NCBI RefSeq assembly: GCF_003797835.1
Contig: NZ_RKMF01000019.1
Span: 1 to 44,490 of the forward strand
DNA: 44,490 nucleotides
Reading direction: 5' to 3'
Source: Kocuria soli
Lineage (GTDB): Bacteria > Actinomycetota > Actinomycetes > Actinomycetales > Micrococcaceae
Shown here: positions 8,182 to 16,072 of the stretch, one piece after another
Position numbering within the stretch: position 1 is the first letter of the stretch
How the letters are laid out: each line of letters begins with the position of its first letter
The notes under the pieces: model-generated
Told to the model about the DNA's origin: nothing
What the model saw: only the letters and a program-made list of their open reading frames with translations
Databases searched by the model: none
Position numbers and translations under genes: made by a program

Positions 8182-9927
8182 TCAGAGGGTGGGGACGTTG
8201 CTCAGCAGCTCGCGGGTGTAGTCGTGGGTGGGGTTCTCCAGGACATCGTCGACGGGCCCGGAGTCCACGATCACTCCCTGGTTGAGCACCACGATGCGGT
8301 CTGCGACGTGCCGGGCCAGCGTGATGTTGTGAGTCACGAACAGCAGCGCCAGCCCGCGTTCCGAGCGCAGCCGGTTCAAAAGGTCGATGATCGACGCCTG
8401 AACGGACACGTCCAACGCGGAGGTGATCTCGTCACAGATCAGCACGCTCGGTGCATTGACCAGTGCCCGCGCGATCGCGGCGCGCTGGCGTTCGCCGCCC
8501 GAGAGGTCTCCGGGACGGCGATCGTGGAAGCTGCGGCCCAGGCGCACGGAGTCCAGAGCGTCCTCGACCACCCCGCGACGCTCGCGGGCGGGGAGTTTTC
8601 CGCTCATCTCCAGTGGTACGGACAGGGACTGACCGATCGAGCGTCGTGGATTCAGCGAGGAGAACGGCGACTGGAAGATGTACTGGATCTCCTGCCGTTC
8701 GTCGTTGCTGCGCTTGCGGGTGGAGGCAGCGAGCTCCTTGCCGTTCAGGGCGATGCTGCCTTCGTAGTCCTCGATCAGCCCGGCCACGCAGCGTGACAGC
8801 GTGGTCTTCCCGGAGCCCGATTCGCCCAGGACCATGGTCGACTCACCGGTCCGCAGGGAGAACCCGACGTCTTGCAACACCGGCGTACGCCCGTAGGACT
8901 TCCGCAGGTGCTTGACCTCCAACAGCGGGGCCTCGCGTCCGGGTTCGGGTTCTCGAGGTCCGGTTTCCGACGGCGCCGTCGCGCCCCCCGTGGCTTTACC
9001 GCCGTCAGCATCCGAGCCGGACGGCCGGGCGGCCGGCAGCTGACCCGTGGCGGTCAGCACCTTCCGGCCCGCCAGATCCGGAACGGCATCGAGCAATCTC
9101 CGCGTGTAGGGATGCTCGGGTGCCTGCAGCACCTGCTGCACCGTGCCTTCCTCGACCAGCTCGCCCCGCAGCATCACGGCGATCCGGTCGGCCAGTTCCG
9201 CCACCACGGCCAGGTCGTGAGTGATGTACAGGCTCGCCACGTCGTGCTGGCGGGTCATGGACCGAATCGTGTCCAGGACGTGGGACTGGGTCGACACGTC
9301 CAACCCGGTGGTGGGTTCGTCCAGGATCAGAACGTCCGGGAACATCGCGAACGCCATGGCGATCCCGATGCGCTGCTGCTGTCCCCCGGAGAGTTGGTGG
9401 GGCCACTTCCGGCGGTATTCGGCTGTGGAGGGCAGCCCGACGTCGGCGAGCACCTCCTCAACCCGCGCGTCACGGTCGCCGGTCGATTCCCCGTACCCGT
9501 GGGTGTCGAGCACCTCGCGGATCTGCTCGCCGACCCGCAACACGGGGTTGAGGCTCAACGCGGGATCCTGCGGGATGTAGGCGACACAGCTGCCCCGTAA
9601 CCTCCGGAGACGGTCGGTCGGCAGCCCCATCAGTTCCAGGCCCTCCCCGCCGTCGTCCGCTTCCGACGACGCAGGGCGGGGTTCCAGACGCACACTGCCC
9701 GCCGTGTGTGCCAGCCCGGAACGGAAGTGTCCCAAGCAGGCCAGCCCCGCCGTCGTCTTGCCGGACCCCGACTCCCCCACCAGTCCCAGGATCTCGCCGC
9801 GGGTCAGCGTGAGGTCCACGCCGTGGAGGATCTCGGCTCCACCGCGTGCCGCGACTCGCAAGCCGCGCATGCTCAACGCCGCGTCCCGCTGAGGACGCCA
9901 CCCCCGTTCCGCAGTCACGCCACTCAC
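8182..9927 (-). CDS. Peptide ABC transporter, fused double ATPase (DppD-DppF type)
   Basis: This cytoplasmic energy-coupling protein of an oligopeptide/dipeptide importer has two ATPases in one 581-aa chain. The first half has Walker A GESGSGKTT, signature LSGGQQQR and Walker B VLILDEPTTGLD. The second half repeats GESGSGKTT, LSGGERQR and VLICDEITSALD. The halves are joined by a Gly/Ala/Pro/Glu-rich linker of about 50 residues. Each half carries the peptide-transporter insertion pattern with NPVLRVGEQI or NPRRSIGQSL. The GTG start at 9927 overlaps the permease stop by 4 nt and has GGAGG 7 nt upstream. It is the last gene of a four-gene operon. Substrate is not predictable beyond peptides or similar solutes such as nickel or opines. 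Confidence 0.92.
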   Translation of the reverse strand: MSGVTAERGWRPQRDAALSMRGLRVAARGGAEILHGVDLTLTRGEILGLVGESGSGKTTAGLACLGHFRSGLAHTAGSVRLEPRPASSEADDGGEGLELMGLPTDRLRRLRGSCVAYIPQDPALSLNPVLRVGEQIREVLDTHGYGESTGDRDARVEEVLADVGLPSTAEYRRKWPHQLSGGQQQRIGIAMAFAMFPDVLILDEPTTGLDVSTQSHVLDTIRSMTRQHDVASLYITHDLAVVAELADRIAVMLRGELVEEGTVQQVLQAPEHPYTRRLLDAVPDLAGRKVLTATGQLPAARPSGSDADGGKATGGATAPSETGPREPEPGREAPLLEVKHLRKSYGRTPVLQDVGFSLRTGESTMVLGESGSGKTTLSRCVAGLIEDYEGSIALNGKELAASTRKRSNDERQEIQYIFQSPFSSLNPRRSIGQSLSVPLEMSGKLPARERRGVVEDALDSVRLGRSFHDRRPGDLSGGERQRAAIARALVNAPSVLICDEITSALDVSVQASIIDLLNRLRSERGLALLFVTHNITLARHVADRIVVLNQGVIVDSGPVDDVLENPTHDYTRELLSNVPTL

Positions 9928-10847
9928 GAGGCCTCCACCGTGGTCGACTCCGTGGCCCGGGCGACGGCGTCGGCCAGCAGGTTGGTGCCGATCGTCAGGA
10001 CGGCGATGGCCAGGACCGGGAGGATCACACCCCACGGCTGGACGCTCAGGGCGATCCGGTTCTCGTTGATCATCAGGCCCCAGTCCGCGGCCGGTGGTTG
10101 CATCCCCAGCCCCAGGAAGGACAGGGACGCGATGGCACCGATCGAGTAGGTCAACCGCAGCCCCGCTTCGACGCTGAGCGGACCCGTGATGTTCGGCAGC
10201 ACCTCCCGCGCCAGGATCCGGGTGCGCGGGACCGCGTACATTTCCGCCGCCCGGATGTAGTCCTCGCTCACCACCCCGAGGGTGGCGGCCCGTGCGACCC
10301 GGGCGATGCGCGGTGCGTGGGTGAGGCCGATGACGGTGACCAGGACCCACCCGTGGGGACCCAGAACCACGATGGCCAACAACGCCAGCACCAGTTGCGG
10401 GAAGGCGAGAACGATGTCGTTGAGGCGCATGATCACGGAGTCGGTCCGGCCTCCCGCATAACCGCCGATCATCCCGATCGTGCAGCCAACGACGAGTCCG
10501 AGGGCCGTGGCCAGCACGGAGTAGGCCAGTAACAGGAGTCCACCGGCCAGGAAACGGGCGCCCACGGAGCGGCCCAGGTTGTCCGTGCCGAAGACACCGG
10601 TGGACTGGAAGGGCCGATCGGCGAACTCCGTGGGCGAGTACCCGGTGAGCCAGGGCGCCAGCAGCGGTCCCGCGAGCGCCACCAGCACGACGGCGGCGGT
10701 CAGGACAACGCCCACCTTGCCTTGCGTCTGCGCCCAGACCCTGGCGGGCAGCGGGCGGGAACGGGTGGCGGATTCCTTGGGCGGTGTCTCGACGGCGCCG
10801 GGTTCCGGCGTCGCGACGACTTCGGGGTCCAGATCGGGCGTGCTCAT
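9924..10847 (-). CDS. Peptide ABC transporter permease, DppC type
   Basis: This is the second inner-membrane permease of the importer (307 aa). About 45 polar residues precede the first helix (VGVVLTAAVVLVALAGPLLAPWL). The next region holds the OppC_N-type stretch with DNLGRSVGARFLAGG, followed by five further helices. The EAA-like coupling loop AAEMYAVPRTRILAREVLPN is typical of binding-protein-dependent permeases. The ATG overlaps the upstream permease stop codon by 4 nt (ATGA), and the ATPase gene follows with another overlap, so translation is coupled. Confidence 0.92.
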   Translation of the reverse strand: MSTPDLDPEVVATPEPGAVETPPKESATRSRPLPARVWAQTQGKVGVVLTAAVVLVALAGPLLAPWLTGYSPTEFADRPFQSTGVFGTDNLGRSVGARFLAGGLLLLAYSVLATALGLVVGCTIGMIGGYAGGRTDSVIMRLNDIVLAFPQLVLALLAIVVLGPHGWVLVTVIGLTHAPRIARVARAATLGVVSEDYIRAAEMYAVPRTRILAREVLPNITGPLSVEAGLRLTYSIGAIASLSFLGLGMQPPAADWGLMINENRIALSVQPWGVILPVLAIAVLTIGTNLLADAVARATESTTVEAS

Positions 10848-11794
10848 GAGGCGCTCCGAAGTTTGGGGTTGGCCAGGATCCCGACCACGTCGGCCACCAG
10901 GTTCACCAGGACGTACACGGCCGCGATGATGATCGACACAGCCTGGACCACCTGGACGTCACGGAAGGCCACGGCGTCGATCAAGGCCTGTCCCAGGCCG
11001 GGATAACGGAACAGGTACTCGACCACGACCACCCCTCCGGCCAGCCAGGCGAGCTGGATGGCGATGACCTGGGCCACCGGGCCGATCGCGTGCGGGAAGG
11101 CGTGCCGCAGGATGACCTGACGTTCGGGTACGCCCTTGAGGCGCGCCATTTCCACGAAGCCCGAGTCCATGACCTCGGCCATCGTGGCGCGCATCATGCG
11201 GATGATGTACGGGATCACGACCAGGGCCAACGTCAGGGTCGGAAGAATGAGCTGGCTGGGGATCTCCCACACCTGCTGGCCGGGTGGGCTCATGGTGACT
11301 GCCGGGAGCACCCGGAACACAGAGGTGGCAAAGAGCGTGACCAGAACGATGCCGATCACGAATTCCGGCAGGGCCGCCAGGGTGAGTGTGCTCCAGGTGA
11401 CGGCTTGGTCCCGGCGCGTGCCCCGGTGCAGGGCCGAGTAGATGCCGATGGCCACACCCACCGGCACCGCGATGGCCGCCGCGCACAGCATCAGGATGAG
11501 CGAGGCTCCGATGCGCTCGGACAGCAGGCCCGCCACGGGTCCGCCGGTCGTCGTCGACGTCCCGAAATTGCCGACGAACAAGCCGCCCAGCCACAGGAGA
11601 TACCGCTCCACGGGGGAACGGTCCAGGTGCATCTCGGTACGCAGCGCGGCCAGGCGTTCCTCCGTGGCCTGCTGCCCCAGGATCGCGCGGGCGGGATCCC
11701 CGGGGAGCAGCAGGGTCGCGGCAAAGACGACGACGGAGACTGCCAGCAGGATGAACACGCTGACCAGCAGGCGCTTCAGGATGAGTTTGACCAT
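10844..11794 (-). CDS. Peptide ABC transporter permease, DppB type
   Basis: This is the first inner-membrane permease of the importer (316 aa). It starts with the family-typical LILKRLLVSVFILLAVSVVV helix, then LLPGDPARAILG and a periplasmic loop, and continues with five helices. The coupling loop has the form VEMARLKGVPERQVILRHAFPH. The frame is open upstream through the preceding gene, but the ATG at 11794 has GGGGGAGG 7-8 nt before it. This ATG overlaps the TGA of the binding-protein gene by one base, indicating translational coupling. Confidence 0.93.
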   Translation of the reverse strand: MVKLILKRLLVSVFILLAVSVVVFAATLLLPGDPARAILGQQATEERLAALRTEMHLDRSPVERYLLWLGGLFVGNFGTSTTTGGPVAGLLSERIGASLILMLCAAAIAVPVGVAIGIYSALHRGTRRDQAVTWSTLTLAALPEFVIGIVLVTLFATSVFRVLPAVTMSPPGQQVWEIPSQLILPTLTLALVVIPYIIRMMRATMAEVMDSGFVEMARLKGVPERQVILRHAFPHAIGPVAQVIAIQLAWLAGGVVVVEYLFRYPGLGQALIDAVAFRDVQVVQAVSIIIAAVYVLVNLVADVVGILANPKLRSAS

Positions 11795-13434
11795 CAGGAC
11801 ACCTCCCCCAACCAGACTCGGCGGAACGTGTACCCGGACAACGGCAGCCCCGTGGAGTTCTCCCGGAGGCCCAGCACGTAGCGCTGGTAGGCGTCCACCT
11901 GGTTGGCGAAGCCCCAGATGATGTACCCGCCGTCGTCGTAGAGGCGTTGCTGTGCCTTTCGGATCAGGTCGTTGCGGCGGGTCTCGTCCAGTTCGGCCTG
12001 GGCGGTGTCCAGCAGGTCCGTGAACTCCTGGTCCGTCCAGGCGGTCTCGTTGAACGGGGCCTCGGCGGTGGCGCAGTTGCGGGCCTGGGGCAGGAAGTTG
12101 CGCGTGTACCAGAAGCTCTGCGCGAAGTCCCACTGCAGGTACTGGTCCCCGAAGAACGTGGTGGTGTCCACGCGTCGGATCTCCACGGTGATGCCCACGT
12201 CCTTGGCCTGTTGGGCGAAGACCTGGGCGGCCTCAACCACGCCCGACTGGATGGGTGCGGTGACCAGCTCCACGGTCAGCCCGTCCGGGTAACCAGCCTC
12301 GGAGAGCAGGCGTTTGGCCTCGGCCACGTCCTGGTCGCGCTGCGGGAAGTCACGCGGGTAGGAGGGGTCGTAGGGCGAGAACATGTCGTTGCCGGGGCGA
12401 CCGTGGCCGGAGAGCACCTGGTCGATCATCTGTTCGCGGTCCACGGCCAACCGGAACGCCCTCCGCACCCGGACGTCGTCGAACGGCTTGACGTCCACGC
12501 GCATGGTGAACGGCAGCCACATGCCGGTCGCCGAGTTCAGGACCGCCATGCGTTCGTCGGATTCGAGCACTTCCACCAGGGCCACGGGGATCTGTCCCAC
12601 GCAGTCCACCTGGCTGGAGAGCAACGCGTTGATCAGGGCGTCGGTGTCGTTGAAGTTCAGCAGCTCGACCTGGTCCAAGTGGGGTGCGGTGTCCCAGTAG
12701 TGCGGATTGCGCTCCAGCACGGTCGAGACCCCCGCGGTGAACGACTTGAGCTTGAACGGCCCCGCCCCCACGGGGTTCTCGGGGTCGTAATCGCGCGGGA
12801 CGACGCCCATGGAGTACTGGGCCAGAGCATCGTCCAGCACCGCGTTGGGTGAGGTGAGATGAACTTCCACCGTCCGGTCGTCCACCGCGACGGCGCGGTC
12901 GAACGTGGCCAGGTTGGAGGCGTTGGTCTTGGGATCCTCGGGGTCCGTGACGCGTTCGAACGTGAAGACGACGTCGTCCGCCGTGAGATCGCTGCCGTCG
13001 GAGAACTTGAGGTTTTCCCGCAGGTAGAGGGTCCAGACCGATCCGTCGTCGTTGGGCTCCATGCTCTCGGCCAGCCGGTAGGCGATCTTGTACTCGTCGT
13101 CGCGCTCCACCAGGGGTTCGTAGAGGTTGATGGCGCGCGCCGAATCCCCTGAATTCACGGTGATGTGGGCGTCGATCGAGTCCGCGCTGGAGCCACCCGA
13201 GAGCCCGACGCGCAGCGTTCCGCCCTGTACCGGCGGGGCGTCGGCGTCCACCTCGAATGCGGTGGGAGCCGAGCAGGCCGAGAGCACACCCAGTGACCCC
13301 AGGGCGAGAGAACCGCCCAACAACCGGCGTCGGCTCAACTCGACAGCCACGGGCAGACCGTGTTCACGCCGAACGGCCCGATCGGAACCGATCGGGCCCG
13401 TGCGTGAACTCGCAGGGTCTCCCATGTGTTGCAT
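11794..13434 (-). CDS. Peptide ABC transporter substrate-binding lipoprotein (SBP family 5)
   Basis: This extracytoplasmic solute-binding protein delivers peptides to the DppB/DppC-type permeases. It has 546 aa. The N-terminus carries a twin-arginine motif, SRRRLLGG (about 34-41), a hydrophobic core and the lipobox LSAC with C54, so it is probably exported folded by Tat and lipid-anchored. SBP_bac_5 features follow: LAESMEPNDDGSVWTLYLRENLKF, FSDGSDLTADDVVFTFERV and VGAGPFKLKSF. An ATG 9 nt downstream (13425) is an alternative start. It opens the four-gene operon and is divergent from the GNAT gene. The binding-protein gene coming first is the usual order. Confidence 0.93.
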   Translation of the reverse strand: MQHMGDPASSRTGPIGSDRAVRREHGLPVAVELSRRRLLGGSLALGSLGVLSACSAPTAFEVDADAPPVQGGTLRVGLSGGSSADSIDAHITVNSGDSARAINLYEPLVERDDEYKIAYRLAESMEPNDDGSVWTLYLRENLKFSDGSDLTADDVVFTFERVTDPEDPKTNASNLATFDRAVAVDDRTVEVHLTSPNAVLDDALAQYSMGVVPRDYDPENPVGAGPFKLKSFTAGVSTVLERNPHYWDTAPHLDQVELLNFNDTDALINALLSSQVDCVGQIPVALVEVLESDERMAVLNSATGMWLPFTMRVDVKPFDDVRVRRAFRLAVDREQMIDQVLSGHGRPGNDMFSPYDPSYPRDFPQRDQDVAEAKRLLSEAGYPDGLTVELVTAPIQSGVVEAAQVFAQQAKDVGITVEIRRVDTTTFFGDQYLQWDFAQSFWYTRNFLPQARNCATAEAPFNETAWTDQEFTDLLDTAQAELDETRRNDLIRKAQQRLYDDGGYIIWGFANQVDAYQRYVLGLRENSTGLPLSGYTFRRVWLGEVS

Positions 13435-13573
13435 CTAACAATGGCTTGCACCCCATGGCAAGCGAAGCGGCCCCGTCGCCGTCACAATCAACGGCTGGGG
13501 CAGATCCATCCGGTGTATGGACGGCCCCGGGTGCGGTGGTCGCGCCCGAGAACTTGTCGTTACAGGAGTTGCC

Positions 13574-14107
13574 ATGTGGATCATCAGGCCCGAGTCCCCG
13601 ACCGACGTGCCCCAGGTCCGGTCCGTGGTGACGGACGCCTTCCCCACCCCTGACGAAGCGGACCTGGTGGATGCGTTGCGCGAGGATCCCGCCTGGATTC
13701 CCGACTTCTCGCTCGTGGCCGTGGCAGAGCCAGAATCCCCGGGCGGTTCCGACGGCCACCCCTCGGAAACCGTGCTCGGCCACGTCCTGCTCACGCGCTG
13801 CCACATCGGCGAGGTCCCCGCCCTGGCGTTGGCACCCGTGGCGGTGGCCCAGGCCGAGCAACGCCGAGGGGCGGGTTCGGCACTGGTCCGGGCGGCTCTT
13901 GAGGCGGCACGCGCAGCCAGGGGGAACGCCGTCGTGGTGGTGGGGCATCCCGAGTACTACCCGCGGTTCGGTTTCCACCGCGCCTCAGTGGACGGCATCA
14001 CCGTGCCATGTGACGCCCCGGACGAGGCGGTCATGGTGACGGGGCTGAACCCGGCCGAATCCCTGCCTCCGGGCCAGGTGCGTTACGCCGCGGCCTTCGG
14101 GTTGTGA
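13574..14107 (+). CDS. GNAT family N-acetyltransferase (YhbS-like)
   Basis: A cytoplasmic acetyl-CoA-dependent acyltransferase of 177 aa, with an unknown amine substrate. It starts with the typical strand IIRPESPTDVPQVRSVV. The acetyl-CoA binding motif A is ALAPVAVAQAEQRRGAGSALVRAAL, with Gln/Arg-x-x-Gly-x-Gly/Ala. It continues with VVVVGHPEYYPRFGFHRA, a hallmark of the YhbS group. The ATG at 13574 is preceded by AGGAG 6 nt upstream; a longer upstream frame has no such signal. It is divergent from the peptide-transport operon (139 bp spacer) and ends at a strong hairpin before a convergent tRNA gene. Confidence 0.88.
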   Translation: MWIIRPESPTDVPQVRSVVTDAFPTPDEADLVDALREDPAWIPDFSLVAVAEPESPGGSDGHPSETVLGHVLLTRCHIGEVPALALAPVAVAQAEQRRGAGSALVRAALEAARAARGNAVVVVGHPEYYPRFGFHRASVDGITVPCDAPDEAVMVTGLNPAESLPPGQVRYAAAFGL

Positions 14108-14123
14108 CCGTGTGAACGAAGCA

Positions 14124-14149
14124 ACCGCGGGCACCGGAGCGCCCGCGGT
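14124..14149. terminator. Bidirectional hairpin terminator between GNAT gene and tRNA-Arg
   Basis: ACCGCGGGC (14124-14132) pairs perfectly with GCCCGCGGT (14141-14149) around an 8-nt loop. It lies 16 bp after the GNAT stop and 10 bp after the 3' end of the minus-strand tRNA, so it can serve both. Confidence 0.75.
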
Positions 14150-14159
14150 CGGCGGAGAG

Positions 14160-14232
14160 TGCCCTCGATTGGATTCGAACCAACGACACCGGCTTTAGGA
14201 GAGCCGTGCTCTATCCCCTGAGCTACGAGGGC
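14160..14232 (-). tRNA. tRNA-Arg, anticodon CCT
   Basis: A 73-nt cloverleaf. The acceptor stem is GCCCTCG/CGAGGGC (14226-14232 with 14161-14167), with discriminator base A. The D arm contains AGCTCAGGGGATAGAGC, and the anticodon stem is CGGCT/AGCCG around loop CTCCTAA, reading codon AGG. The T arm contains GGTTCGAATCC. The 3' CCA is not encoded. Codon AGG is rare in this high-GC coding DNA. Confidence 0.97.
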
Positions 14233-14242
14233 AACGCCAACC

Positions 14243-14248
14243 ATCATA
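14243..14248 (-). promoter_or_regulatory. -10 element of tRNA-Arg
   Basis: TATGAT on the minus strand lies 10 nt before the first base of the tRNA. GTCAAG lies 18 bp further upstream as a weak -35. The position suits a transcription start within a few bases of the mature 5' end. Confidence 0.5.
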
Positions 14249-14304
14249 ACGGCGGCACCGCGGGGACTTGACCGCGCCCAAGTCACGGTCGGGGTGCCGG
14301 GCAC

Positions 14305-14310
14305 TAGATT
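14305..14310 (+). promoter_or_regulatory. -10 element for a leaderless transcript
   Basis: TAGATT lies 7 nt before the ATG at 14318, with no Shine-Dalgarno sequence between. It fixes the start of the three-domain protein. No good -35 is visible at the proper distance. Confidence 0.6.
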
Positions 14311-14317
14311 GGCTCCC

Positions 14318-15754
14318 ATGCCCGTCTACATCGACCCTCCTCGCTGGCCCGCTCACGGAACCGAGTTCTCCCACCTGGTGTCCGACACCTCGCTCGACGA
14401 ATTGCACGAGGCAGCTGCCCGCATCGGCCTCTCACCCCGGGCCTTCGACCGCGACCACTACGACGTCCCGCGCGAGCGTTACGACGACGCCGTGGCCGCC
14501 GGGGCCGTCGAGGTGGACGGAAAGGAACTCGTGCGGGTTCTCGTGGCTTCCGGTCTACGGGTCACGGCGGCCCAACGCAACAACAAGGTTCTGACCGCGC
14601 TGCGGCAGCGGTGGGACAGCGCCGTCGGGCAGGTGCCCGAGGCCGATGAACAGAGCAGGCAACGCCGCGAACAGTTGCGGGAGCAGTTGCTGGAGGCGTG
14701 GGGCGAGGACCACCGGCACTACCACGACCGGACACACCTGTTGGCCGTCCTGCGCGCCCTTGACGAGTTGACCGACGACGACGCCACACCTCCGCTCGAG
14801 GTTGTCCTGGCCGCGTGGTTCCACGACGTCGTGTACGAAGGCCAGGCCGGCGCTGACGAGGAGGCCTCCGCACAGCTCGCGGAGCAGGTGATGCCCCAGG
14901 CCGGGTTCTCCGAAGAGCTCACGCGCGAAGTCGCCCGTCTGGTCCGGGTGACGGCGCATCACAACCCCGTCGCCGAGGACCACAACGGGGCGTTGATCAG
15001 CGATGCGGACCTGGCGGTGCTGGGTTCCGATCCGGCGGGGTACGCGGACTACGTCCGACGGGTCCGGGAGGAGTATTCGGGGATCCCCGAGTTCGATTTC
15101 GTGCACGCCCGGCTCATGATCCTGGACCGCATGGACCCGCAGAACCTCTACACGTCCGATCGCGCCCGCACACTGTGGGGTCGACAGGCGCAGGAGAACC
15201 TGTCCGTGGAGATCGACGAACTGCGGCTCGGGTCGCTGGCCCGCATCCAGGTTCCCGACTGGTGCAAGGTCCTCTCGATCGTGGGGGTGTGCTTCGTCAA
15301 CGACGGCCAGTTGCTGACCGTGCGCAAACGGGACACCAACATGTTCATGCTGGTCGGCGGCAAGCGCGAGGATGAGGAATCCGCCCCTGGGGCAGCGCTC
15401 CGCGAGACCCACGAGGAAATCGGACTGGAGTTGACCCACGACAGCCTCACGGAGATCGGTCGGTTCTCCTCACCCGCCGCGAACGAGGCCGCCACGTGGA
15501 TCGACACCACGGTCTTTCTGGTGGATTCCGAGGTCGCACCGGCCGCGGACACGCTCCCGCCCGGCCTGGCCGAGATCGAGGAGCTGCGCTACCTGGACCT
15601 CTCCCCCGAGTCCGTCGAACAGGCGGAGGCCACGTTGGCACCGTTGGTACGCCGCCAGGTGGTCCCGGTGCTTCGACGGCGTGACCGACGGTTCTGGCCC
15701 GCGTACACCGGGCCGGAAGGTCCCTACCGGTTGGAGAACGAACCGGAGGACTGA
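14318..15754 (+). CDS. Three-domain protein: DUF4031 - HD hydrolase - NUDIX hydrolase
   Basis: This cytoplasmic protein of 478 aa has three recognisable parts. Residues 1-80 (MPVYIDPPRWPAHGTEFSHL onward) match DUF4031, whose function is unknown. Residues about 115-300 are an HD-type metal-dependent hydrolase domain of the COG4339 kind: H136/H140 in YHDRTH, H169-D170 in AAWFHDVVY, H214/H215 and D229/D231. Residues about 318-440 are a NUDIX domain with a perfect box starting GGKREDEE at 347 and continuing RETHEEIGL. HD and NUDIX domains act on phosphorylated small molecules such as nucleotides, so a nucleotide-cleaning role is likely but inferred. The start at 14318 rests on the -10 and on the DUF4031 N-terminus. 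Its last 31 bp overlap the convergent gene. Confidence 0.85.
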   Translation: MPVYIDPPRWPAHGTEFSHLVSDTSLDELHEAAARIGLSPRAFDRDHYDVPRERYDDAVAAGAVEVDGKELVRVLVASGLRVTAAQRNNKVLTALRQRWDSAVGQVPEADEQSRQRREQLREQLLEAWGEDHRHYHDRTHLLAVLRALDELTDDDATPPLEVVLAAWFHDVVYEGQAGADEEASAQLAEQVMPQAGFSEELTREVARLVRVTAHHNPVAEDHNGALISDADLAVLGSDPAGYADYVRRVREEYSGIPEFDFVHARLMILDRMDPQNLYTSDRARTLWGRQAQENLSVEIDELRLGSLARIQVPDWCKVLSIVGVCFVNDGQLLTVRKRDTNMFMLVGGKREDEESAPGAALRETHEEIGLELTHDSLTEIGRFSSPAANEAATWIDTTVFLVDSEVAPAADTLPPGLAEIEELRYLDLSPESVEQAEATLAPLVRRQVVPVLRRRDRRFWPAYTGPEGPYRLENEPED

Positions 15755-16020
15755 TCCCCGGTCACTGCGTGGCGCTGCCTGCGTCGGTACACCACGGCCG
15801 CAATCACCAAACCCAGCAGGATCCCGACACCACCGGCGACGGAAACCCACATGGCGGCGTGGCCGAGGGGGATGGCCAGGAGCAGCCCGATGACGATCCC
15901 CGGGATCGCGCCCGCGACCATGCCCACGGCAAGGTACGTGTACTCCTGATCCGCTCCGGTACGGGAGGACGCGCTGTAGTCGCGCGGTGCTTGGGAGGTT
16001 CGTCGGTCATTGGCTGCCAT
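15724..16020 (-). CDS. Small membrane protein, two helices
   Basis: A 98-aa protein of unknown function. About 25 polar N-terminal residues precede two hydrophobic helices, TYLAVGMVAGAIPGIVIGLL and AMWVSVAGGVGILLGLVIAA, joined by a short turn. A basic, polar C-terminus (VYRRRQRHAV) follows, so both ends are likely cytoplasmic. The gene overlaps the 3' end of the DUF4031-HD-NUDIX gene by 31 bp in convergent orientation. TAGTGT on the minus strand at 16027-16032 lies 6 nt before the ATG, suggesting a leaderless mRNA. Confidence 0.7.
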   Translation of the reverse strand: MAANDRRTSQAPRDYSASSRTGADQEYTYLAVGMVAGAIPGIVIGLLLAIPLGHAAMWVSVAGGVGILLGLVIAAVVYRRRQRHAVTGDQSSGSFSNR

Positions 16021-16026
16021 GGCTCC

Positions 16027-16032
16027 ACACTA
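16027..16032 (-). promoter_or_regulatory. -10 element for a leaderless transcript
   Basis: TAGTGT on the minus strand is separated by 6 nt (GGAGCC) from the ATG at 16020. The GGAG in the gap is too close to the start to be an efficient ribosome site. Confidence 0.5.
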
Positions 16033-16072
16033 TCGAGCCCGCGGGTGAGTTCTCAGCACCCGTCCGCTGCGC

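Noticed and set aside
13442-13464. A short GCTTGC-N8-GCAAGC inverted repeat upstream of the peptide-transport operon
   Set aside because: A 6-bp stem is too short to call an operator in GC-rich DNA, and no -10 fits it.
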